A stretch of 64,000 nt of DNA from Spirochaetales bacterium (GTDB lineage Bacteria; Spirochaetota; Spirochaetia; Treponematales; Treponemataceae): the NCBI GenBank assembly GCA_029098225.1, contig JAQXNX010000011.1:124001-188000 (forward strand), read 5' to 3'. A model generated the notes under the pieces. That model saw only the letters and a list, made by a program, of their open reading frames with translations. It ran no database searches and was not told the DNA's origin. The position numbers and the translations under genes are program-made. Below, piece after piece: positions 16,614 through 23,599 of the stretch (within the stretch, counting starts at the first letter, position 1; the number at the start of each line of letters is the position of its first letter).

Positions 16614-17213
16614 TTATGAAAAGTTTTTATTTTGAAGATAAAGATATAAAGTACTTATAGAAACATGTAATTTCTGAGCAATAACCTTTTTAGAAAAGCC
16701 TGCCTTCAGCTGATTTTTTATAAATTCCTCTTTACCATCAAGCTTATGCCTGGAATTCTTTTTTCCTTTTGGATGACCTAAAATCACTCCTTCTGATTTT
16801 TTACGTTTTAATGCTTCTGTAGTTCGCTGTGAAATAAGCTGACGCTCAATTTCGGCAGAAATACTGAAAGCAAATGCAAGAACTTTACTTGTTAAATCTT
16901 CTCCAAGTCTGTAGCCTTCTTTGACTGTATAAATAATTACACCACGTTCCATAAGAGTATTTAAAATAGACATAATCATAAACATATTTCGTCCAAGCCG
17001 CGAAAGCTCCGAGCAGATAATTACATCACCCTTTACTGTTTTTCTTAAAAGAATTCCAAGATTTCTTTTATCAGGAGAAATCACACCGCTTATTGTTTCT
17101 TCAATCCATTCATCTACATGATATTTTGTTTTTTTTATAAATTTATTTATTTCAAATCTTTGATTTTCTACAGTTTGTTTATCTGTACTTACCCTGATGT
17201 AACCGTAAATCAT
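16614..17213 (-). CDS. Serine recombinase (resolvase/invertase family)
   Basis: A 199-residue small serine recombinase that cuts and rejoins DNA through a phosphoserine. Catalytic Ser9 is in GYIRVST; conserved SELSRLGRN and the QRTTEALKRKK segment follow. A C-terminal helix-turn-helix (GFSKKVIAQKLHVSISTLYLYL) binds DNA. The start is placed at 17213, just before MIYGYIRVST and after AGAGG; the open frame to 17270 adds an unlikely leader. It sits alone between the rnf promoter and apbE, divergent from apbE. Invertible segments or res sites were looked for by eye around it and none was obvious. Confidence 0.9.
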   Translation of the reverse strand: MIYGYIRVSTDKQTVENQRFEINKFIKKTKYHVDEWIEETISGVISPDKRNLGILLRKTVKGDVIICSELSRLGRNMFMIMSILNTLMERGVIIYTVKEGYRLGEDLTSKVLAFAFSISAEIERQLISQRTTEALKRKKSEGVILGHPKGKKNSRHKLDGKEEFIKNQLKAGFSKKVIAQKLHVSISTLYLYLQNKNFS

Positions 17214-17301
17214 AAAAAGCCTCTTTATATATATTATATTTTGGAAGATCATGAATTCACATGACTTCAATTATTATTTTATTTATGTTAAAGTATAAAT
17301 A

Positions 17302-18390
17302 ATGAAAATTAAAAAAAATAACTTTATATTTTTATCATTTATTTTTGCTGTTCTTTTATTTTCTTCCTGCAGAAGTAAAAAATGTTATGAAACTTCCTTT
17401 CAGGCAATGGATACTGTAATGACTGTTAAAGTCTGGAGTACAAATCGTAATATTGCTTTAAGAGCTCTGGAAGAATCAAAGAAAAAAATCACTGATCTTG
17501 AAAAACTGCTTTCCGTGAATATTCCAAAAAGTACAGTTTATTTAATAAATCATCAGGAAAATTATCCTTTTTCTATAGAAATTTCAGATGATTTTGCTGA
17601 TTTAATAAGAAAAAGTATTCATATGTCTGAAATTTCAGACGGAAATTTTAATATTTGCCTTTATCCTGTTACATCTTTATGGGGATTTACAACTGATAAT
17701 CCGCATGTTCCGGAAAAATCACTAATTGATGAAGTTTTGCCTGCCTGCAACCGTGATAATATTTCGCTTATTGAACCCGGAGATAGATGGGGAAATTTGC
17801 GTGGAATAGATTATGAGGGAAATTGTGATTTAATTGTAATGAATGGAAGTAAACTTGATTTTGGCGGAATTGCCAAAGGGTATGCAGGAGATGAAGTTTT
17901 AAAGATTCTTAAAGATTTTAAAATTGAAAATGCAGTTATAGATTTGGGTGGAAATATTCAGACTTTAGGCAGACGTTATGACGAAACTGCCTGGAAAATC
18001 GGGATAAAAGATCCTGAAGAACCTGAAAAAATTATCTGCTCGGTAGAGGTTATTAGTAAAGCTGTAATAACAAGTGCCGGTTACGAAAGATATTTTACAG
18101 ATGAATATGGAAAAAAATATCCGCACATATTTGACTCAAAAACAGGTTACCCTGCAGAAAGTGATATATTAAGTGCAACAATAATTTCTAAAGACGGCTA
18201 TTACGGAGATGCTCTTTCAACTGCCTTTTATGTTATGGGCAGTGAAAAAGCGTATAAATTATGGCAAAAACAAAAGGACTTTGATTTTATAATTATTACA
18301 AACGATAAGGAAATTTTTATATCAGAAAATCTGGAAAAAATGGTTAAAGTTTCAGAAGCTTCTGATTATTATTTCCGTACATTACCGTGA
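17302..18390 (+). CDS. apbE: FAD:protein FMN transferase (lipoprotein)
   Basis: A periplasmic Mg2+-dependent enzyme that moves FMN from FAD onto a Thr of target proteins such as RnfG and RnfD. It has a lipoprotein signal peptide with lipobox LLFSSC at about 19-24. ApbE motifs are MDTVMT, LDFGGIAKGYAGDE, IDLGGNIQTLG and a late HIFDSKTGYPAE. Its 362 residues are normal for the family. No Shine-Dalgarno is visible; the leader is very AT-rich. The stop overlaps the convergent fcl end by 22 bases, so the two ends share sequence. Proximity to rnf supports the role. Confidence 0.94.
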   Translation: MKIKKNNFIFLSFIFAVLLFSSCRSKKCYETSFQAMDTVMTVKVWSTNRNIALRALEESKKKITDLEKLLSVNIPKSTVYLINHQENYPFSIEISDDFADLIRKSIHMSEISDGNFNICLYPVTSLWGFTTDNPHVPEKSLIDEVLPACNRDNISLIEPGDRWGNLRGIDYEGNCDLIVMNGSKLDFGGIAKGYAGDEVLKILKDFKIENAVIDLGGNIQTLGRRYDETAWKIGIKDPEEPEKIICSVEVISKAVITSAGYERYFTDEYGKKYPHIFDSKTGYPAESDILSATIISKDGYYGDALSTAFYVMGSEKAYKLWQKQKDFDFIIITNDKEIFISENLEKMVKVSEASDYYFRTLP

Positions 18391-19346
18391 AGAAAATCAT
18401 CATAACTGATTTTTACACCTTCGCGGACATCTACTTTTGCTTTCCAGCCAAGTGCATTTAATCTTGTAACATCACAGAGTTTTCTTGGAGTTCCGTTTGG
18501 TTTTGAAATGTCCCATTCCATTTTGCAGATTCTTCCTGTTGAAGCAACATCTTCATAAATAACATCACGTACAGTTTCTGCAAGCTGTTTAATTGTACAT
18601 TCCTTTCCTGTTCCAACGTTTACAAAATCTCCTGTTGGAGTTCGTAAATCTTCTGCATTTTTGTTTTCCATAAGGTAAACAACTGCATCTGCAAGGTCAC
18701 CTGCAAAAAGAAATTCGCGCAAAGGAGAGCCGTCGCCCCAAAGATGAACAATATCTGTTCCACTTTCTTTGGCTTCGTGAAATTTGCGGATTAATGCCGG
18801 GAATACATGACTTCCCTGCAATTCATAGTTATCGCCCAGACCATAAAGGTTTGTCGGCATTACGCTAAGAAAATTTGTTCCGAACTGTTTATTATAGGCA
18901 GTACAAAGCTTAATAACACTTATTTTTGCAAGTGCATAAGCATCATTTGTAGGCTCAAGAGGTCCTGTAAGAAGTGATTCTTCTTTTATTGGCTGTTCTG
19001 CCATCTTTGGATAAATACAGGTAGAACCAAGATTCATTAATTTTTTTACGCAATTAACGCGCGCAGCTTCTACAACATTAAAGCCAATTACCATATTCTG
19101 ATAAATAAAATCAGCAGGATAAGTTGAATTTGCCCCTATTCCGCCAACATGTGCAGCTGCTAAAAAAACATATTCAGGTTTTTCTGTTGCAAAAAAATCA
19201 TTTACAGCAGCCTGATTCAATAAATCAAGTTCTTTGTGAGTTTTAGTAATAATATTTGAATAGCCTTTTTCCTGAAGACAGCGAAGAATTGCCCCGCCAA
19301 CAAGTCCGCGGTGACCGGCTACATAGATTTTTGCATTCTTTTCCAT
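18369..19346 (-). CDS. fcl: GDP-L-fucose synthase
   Basis: An NADPH-dependent 3,5-epimerase/4-reductase that converts GDP-4-keto-6-deoxy-D-mannose to GDP-L-fucose. It is a short-chain dehydrogenase fold of 325 residues with nucleotide motif GHRGLVGGAI (11-20). Catalytic YALAK lies near 136-140 with the preceding NLGSTCIYPK. It directly follows gmd with a 2-base gap. The product would supply the GT10 fucosyltransferase at 45833-46861. Confidence 0.95.
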   Translation of the reverse strand: MEKNAKIYVAGHRGLVGGAILRCLQEKGYSNIITKTHKELDLLNQAAVNDFFATEKPEYVFLAAAHVGGIGANSTYPADFIYQNMVIGFNVVEAARVNCVKKLMNLGSTCIYPKMAEQPIKEESLLTGPLEPTNDAYALAKISVIKLCTAYNKQFGTNFLSVMPTNLYGLGDNYELQGSHVFPALIRKFHEAKESGTDIVHLWGDGSPLREFLFAGDLADAVVYLMENKNAEDLRTPTGDFVNVGTGKECTIKQLAETVRDVIYEDVASTGRICKMEWDISKPNGTPRKLCDVTRLNALGWKAKVDVREGVKISYDDFLHGNVRK

Positions 19347-19348
19347 AA

Positions 19349-20422
19349 TTATCTCTGGTGCAAAGTTTTTTCTGCTTTTACATATTCCATGTCATGAGCC
19401 ATCATAATGCGAACAAGCTCTGGGAATGGTGTTTTTGTTGGATTCCAGCCGAGAACTGATTTTGCCTTTGCAGGATCGCCAAGAAGAGTTTCAACTTCTG
19501 CAGGACGGAAATATTTTGGATCAACTTCGATTAAAACTTCGCCGGTAGCCTTATTATAGCCCTTCTCGTTTACACCTTCGCCTTTGAATTCAATTTCAAT
19601 TCCAGCTTCTTTAAAAGCATACTGACAGAATTCGCGGACTGAATGCTGTTCTCCTGTTGCTACAACAAAGTCATCAGGCTTATCCTGCTGAAGAATAAGC
19701 CACATACATTCAACATAGTCTTTTGCGTATCCCCAGTCGCGCAAGGCATTTAAGTTTCCAAGATAAAGTTTTTTCTGAAGGCCCTGGGCAATGCGTGAAG
19801 CCGCAAGTGTAATTTTACGTGTAACAAAGGTTTCGCCACGGCGTTCAGATTCATGATTAAAAAGAATACCGTTTGCACAGAACATTCCGTAAGATTCACG
19901 GTAATTTTTCATAATCCAGAAACCGTACATTTTAGCAACAGCATATGGAGAGCGTGGATAAAATGGAGTTGTTTCCTTCTGAGGAACTTCCTGAACAAGA
20001 CCGAAAAGCTCAGATGTTGAAGCCTGATAAATACGGCATGTTTTTTCCATACCAAGAAAGTGAACTGCTTCAAGAATACGGAGTACGCCGGTTGCATCAC
20101 AGTCTGCAGTATATTCAGGAACTTCAAAAGAAACCTGAACATGGCTCTGTGCGCCCAGATTATATATTTCAGAAGGATTTATTTCGCGGATAAGACGGAT
20201 AAGGCTTTCGCTGTCTGTTAAATCACCATAATGAAGCTGAACACGACGAGCTTCGTGCATATCCTTTAAAGCTGTTTCCAGATAAAGATGTTCAATTCGA
20301 CCTGTATTAAATGATGAAGAACGACGGATAATTCCATGAACTTCATAGCCTTTTTCTAAAAGAAATTCTGCAAGAAAAGAACCATCCTGCCCGGTAATTC
20401 CAGTAATAAGAGCTGTTTTCAT
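19349..20422 (-). CDS. gmd: GDP-mannose 4,6-dehydratase
   Basis: Makes GDP-4-keto-6-deoxymannose, the precursor of GDP-L-fucose and of GDP-perosamine-type sugars. Its 357 residues show the NADP motif [14 protein letters not shown] (7-20), [15 protein letters not shown] and catalytic YAVAK. TTGGAG precedes the start. With fcl it forms a two-gene unit. The DegT aminotransferase at 35644 resembles perosamine synthases and could draw on the same intermediate. Confidence 0.96.
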   Translation of the reverse strand: MKTALITGITGQDGSFLAEFLLEKGYEVHGIIRRSSSFNTGRIEHLYLETALKDMHEARRVQLHYGDLTDSESLIRLIREINPSEIYNLGAQSHVQVSFEVPEYTADCDATGVLRILEAVHFLGMEKTCRIYQASTSELFGLVQEVPQKETTPFYPRSPYAVAKMYGFWIMKNYRESYGMFCANGILFNHESERRGETFVTRKITLAASRIAQGLQKKLYLGNLNALRDWGYAKDYVECMWLILQQDKPDDFVVATGEQHSVREFCQYAFKEAGIEIEFKGEGVNEKGYNKATGEVLIEVDPKYFRPAEVETLLGDPAKAKSVLGWNPTKTPFPELVRIMMAHDMEYVKAEKTLHQR

Positions 20423-20470
20423 TATATAAACTCCAAAAATAAATTAAGAACTATATTTTAACTTTTTTTT

Positions 20471-20500
20471 ATTATATGTGCAATAATAAGCTTTAAGCAA
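20471..20500 (-). promoter_or_regulatory. Candidate promoter for gmd-fcl
   Basis: On the minus strand TATAAT (20471-20476) is preceded, after 18 bases, by TTGCTT (20495-20500). It lies about 50 bases upstream of the gmd start and within the 409-base gap 20423-20831. Apart from this promoter, that gap holds the structured element at 20544-20675, its partial inverted copy at 20710-20740 and AT-rich flanks. Confidence 0.42.
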
Positions 20501-20543
20501 AAATTGCCGCTTAATAAAAAATCGGCGCTTAGTAAAAAATTGA

Positions 20544-20675
20544 CGCGAGGGAACACAGACTGGGGCAAAAACACTCTACAGTGCTGCCGCGTGAGCGGCA
20601 AAGTATATAATTACAAGGCACTGTAGCGTGTAGCACGCTAGCGTGCGGTTTTGCACCAGTCTGTGTGACCGGAAG
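20544..20675 (+). repeat. 132-nt structured element, copy A
   Basis: An outer stem at 20554-20570 / 20649-20665 (17 bp, one mismatch) encloses two branches. Branch 1 has a 9-bp stem (20576-20584 / 20618-20626) with an inner TGCCGC-GTGA-GCGGCA hairpin (20585-20600). Branch 2 is a palindromic GCACGC-TA-GCGTGC hairpin (20633-20646) just after GTGTA. Conserved linkers shared with copy B are CGCGAGGGAA, GGGGCAAAAACACT, CGTGTAGC, CGGTTTTG and GTGACCGGAAG/TGACCGGAAG. Copy B has exactly the same length with different but still paired stems. It is intergenic, between divergent genes. It could be a mobile REP/BIME-like repeat or a structured RNA. Confidence 0.85.
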
Positions 20676-20709
20676 TTAATTTTTTACTTAAGGCTTTTTA
20701 TGTAATTGC

Positions 20710-20740
20710 GTGTTTTTGCTCCACGATCCGTTCCCTCGCG
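20710..20740 (-). repeat. Partial inverted copy of the 132-nt element end
   Basis: Read on the minus strand, this stretch gives CGCGAGGGAAC, a short variable part, and then a CGTGGAGCAAAAACAC-type end. It matches the first 31 bases of the elements at 20544 and 37454. It therefore faces copy A. AT-rich sequences around it (GTTAATTTTTTACTTAAGGC at about 20675-20695) also mirror the flank of copy A at about 20525-20543. Confidence 0.75.
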
Positions 20741-20831
20741 CCAGTTTTTGCTAAAAACCTGAAGGGCTTTTTTATTGTTATTTTACCTGTTTTATGCTAT
20801 TTTATAGAAAATATTTTTATTCAGGCATTTT

Positions 20832-23579
20832 ATGTTTTCTATTTTATATAACATTTTCATTTCACCAATAGAACTTGTAGTAGAATTTGTCTTTGAAATA
20901 ATGTTCCGCATGGTCGGGCAAAGAGAAACTAACCAGGGCTTAGCAGTAATCGGAGTAAGCGTTGCAATCAGTCTATTGACCTTACCACTTTATTACAGAG
21001 CAGATGCAGTTCAGCAGAAAGAACGTGATTTAAATAAAAGACTTTCGCGCTGGACAAATCATATAAGAAATACATTTAAAGGCGATGAACGTTTTATGAT
21101 GCAGCAGGCTTATTACCGAGAAAACGGTTATTCACCACTGCAGGCATTAAACGGTTCAATTTCGCTGCTTCTGGAAATTCCATTTTTTATTGCAGCCTAT
21201 CATTTTCTTTCTAACCTTACAGTATTAAACGGAGCATCATTCGGGCCAATAGAAAATCTTGGAGCTCCGGATCATCTTATCAAAATCGGAAGTTTTAATA
21301 TAAATCTACTTCCTGTCTTGATGACAACAATAAACTGCATTTCATCAGCAGTTTATCTTAAAGGCTTTCCGATTAAAGATAAAATTCAGACATATGGAAT
21401 GGCGCTGATTTTCCTTGTACTTTTGTATAATTCACCAAGCGGCCTTGTTGTTTACTGGACCTGCAATAATATTTTTGGACTTGTAAAGAATATTTTTTAT
21501 AAGCTTAAAAATCCAAAAAAAGTTGCTGTAATTCTTATTGCAATTCTTGGATCTCTTTTGACAATTCTTGCAATTTTGAGCGGAAAGCTTACATCAAGAA
21601 ACAGATATGCATTTATTATCTTATTCCAGTATTTATGTCTTCTTCCATTTTTCTGTTATATTTTAAGAAATCAAATAAGAAACATTTATTCAAAATTTTC
21701 ATTGCAGAATAAATCACAAAATAATTCTTCAGAAGTTTTGTTCATTCTTTCCGGAATTATTATGACTCTTTTAATTGGCGTTTTAATTCCTTCCGGCGTA
21801 ATTGTAACATCTCCTGCAGAATTTGTTGATGTAAACAATTATGTAAATCCTCTTAGATCCTTAATCAATTCAACATGTTATGCCGCCGGCTTCTTCTTTC
21901 TCTGGATTGGAATAATTTATAAAATGCTTGATAAAAAATATCAGGGTGCATTCAGCAAAATATATTTTGTATTTGCATTAATTTCGATTGTGAACTATAT
22001 GTTCTTTTCCGGAAAACTCGGAAACCTTTCACCATTCTTAAAATTTGATAATGCACCTGTATTTTCATTAACTGCAAAAGCTTTTAATCTGCTGATTATT
22101 CTTTTAATTATCTGCGCATTCTATTTTCTGTTTAAACTTAAAATCTCTAAAAAAATATTTAATTATTCAGGAATTGTAATTGTAATATGCATTTCATTTC
22201 TTGGAATTCTTAATATTTCAAAAATTCAAAAACATTTAAATTCCTTGGATTATATAAAAAATATATCAGACAAAAAATCAGGTAACGAAAATATAGAACC
22301 AATTATTCATTTAAATCGTAATGGTAAAAACGTTATTGTTTTTATGCTGGACCGTGCAATAAATTTGTATTATCCGTTGTGCATGGATGAATATCCTGAA
22401 TTAAAAGAACAGTTTGCAGGTTTTACTTATTATCCGAATACAATTTCTCACGGCGGTCATACAGTATTTGGAGCTGTACCTTTGTTCGGCGGATATGAAT
22501 ATACTCCTCAGGCAATTAATGATGTTCCGGGAAAAACACTTGTTCAAAAACATAATGAAGCATTAAAACTTATGCCGGTAATATTTAATGATAACGGATT
22601 CGAAGTTACAGTCTGTGATCCGCCGCTTGCAAATTATCAATGGATTCCTGATGTTTCCATTTATTCTGATTATCCGGAAATTAATGCGCATATAACTAAA
22701 GCTATGTACACCGATTATCTTCTTGAAAAATATGATTTGAGTTATATGGATTTTAAATATAATAAAAGAAACTTTTTCTGTTACGGACTTTTTAATATTG
22801 CTCCAATTTTATTTAAAAGCATGGTATACGATCACGGAGATTATTATAACAGTCAGCTTGTAAACAGGTTTGATAAAAATTTCTTTGATGATTATTCTGT
22901 ACTGGATTTTTTACCTGAGCTTACAGAAATTTCTGATGAAGAGACAAATACATTCTTTATGATAGATAATGATACAACTCATGATCCATGTCTGCTCTAT
23001 TCACCAGACTACACTCTTACACCTCCGCAGGATGTAACTTCTACACACAAAGATCGTGAATTTGAAACTAACGCACAGCTTATTCATTATCACGTAAATA
23101 TGCTTACATATAAAACTCTTGGAAAATGGTTTGATTATTTACGCAAAAATAATGTCTGGGATAATACAAAAATTATCATTGTTTCTGATCACGGTTATTC
23201 AAATGATTTTGATGATATGAGTCTTATGTATTCAAAAGAGCTGCTTTTAGATGAATATAATTTTGATGCAATGATGGTAAATGCGCTGTTAATCGTTAAG
23301 GACTTTAATTCAACTGAATTTACAACAAGCAATGAATTTATGACTAACGGCGATGTTCCTTCAATTGCATTTAAAGATTTAATTGAAAATCCTGTAAATC
23401 CGTTTACAGGAAATATTATAAACACAGAAGAAAAGACAGCTCATCCACAGTTGATAACAACTTCTCATAAAAATTCTCAAAATGAAAATGACAAAGTTTT
23501 TGATACAATGGACGGCTACTGGTACTCTGTTCACGATGATATTTTTAATAAGGATAACTGGGAGCTTGTTGCAAAATAA
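20832..23579 (+). CDS. YidC/Oxa1-like domain fused to sulfatase-superfamily transferase, copy 1
   Basis: A giant membrane protein of 915 residues. Residues about 1-225 are YidC/Oxa1-like (GYSPLQALNGSISLLLEIPF and SPSGLVVYWTCNNIFG), but Ser47 occupies the place of the groove arginine. Residues about 230-465 add further hydrophobic helices. Residues about 498-915 are an alkaline-phosphatase/sulfatase-superfamily domain: metal-ligand candidate D507 in VIVFMLDRA, probable nucleophile T544 in GGHTVFG, H in TTHDPC, and D786-H787 in SDHG. This recalls LtaS/MdoB-type phosphoglycerol or phosphoethanolamine transferases. A surface-glycan modification role is inferred. A near-twin follows 20 bases downstream, and LicD is convergent. 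Confidence 0.85.
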   Translation: MFSILYNIFISPIELVVEFVFEIMFRMVGQRETNQGLAVIGVSVAISLLTLPLYYRADAVQQKERDLNKRLSRWTNHIRNTFKGDERFMMQQAYYRENGYSPLQALNGSISLLLEIPFFIAAYHFLSNLTVLNGASFGPIENLGAPDHLIKIGSFNINLLPVLMTTINCISSAVYLKGFPIKDKIQTYGMALIFLVLLYNSPSGLVVYWTCNNIFGLVKNIFYKLKNPKKVAVILIAILGSLLTILAILSGKLTSRNRYAFIILFQYLCLLPFFCYILRNQIRNIYSKFSLQNKSQNNSSEVLFILSGIIMTLLIGVLIPSGVIVTSPAEFVDVNNYVNPLRSLINSTCYAAGFFFLWIGIIYKMLDKKYQGAFSKIYFVFALISIVNYMFFSGKLGNLSPFLKFDNAPVFSLTAKAFNLLIILLIICAFYFLFKLKISKKIFNYSGIVIVICISFLGILNISKIQKHLNSLDYIKNISDKKSGNENIEPIIHLNRNGKNVIVFMLDRAINLYYPLCMDEYPELKEQFAGFTYYPNTISHGGHTVFGAVPLFGGYEYTPQAINDVPGKTLVQKHNEALKLMPVIFNDNGFEVTVCDPPLANYQWIPDVSIYSDYPEINAHITKAMYTDYLLEKYDLSYMDFKYNKRNFFCYGLFNIAPILFKSMVYDHGDYYNSQLVNRFDKNFFDDYSVLDFLPELTEISDEETNTFFMIDNDTTHDPCLLYSPDYTLTPPQDVTSTHKDREFETNAQLIHYHVNMLTYKTLGKWFDYLRKNNVWDNTKIIIVSDHGYSNDFDDMSLMYSKELLLDEYNFDAMMVNALLIVKDFNSTEFTTSNEFMTNGDVPSIAFKDLIENPVNPFTGNIINTEEKTAHPQLITTSHKNSQNENDKVFDTMDGYWYSVHDDIFNKDNWELVAK

Positions 23580-23599
23580 GTTTTCTTCCGGAGTTAATT

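Noticed and set aside
16526..17300. Invertible promoter segment near the serine recombinase
   Set aside because: No pair of inverted repeats bracketing a promoter could be found by eye around the gene.
19945..20193. Open frames on the plus strand inside gmd and other real genes
   Set aside because: They are antisense or out-of-frame shadows of strongly supported genes, with no ribosome sites or recognisable domains.
20500..20760. CRISPR array suggested by repeated palindromic pieces
   Set aside because: The repeats differ in orientation and length and have no regular unique spacers; no cas genes are nearby.
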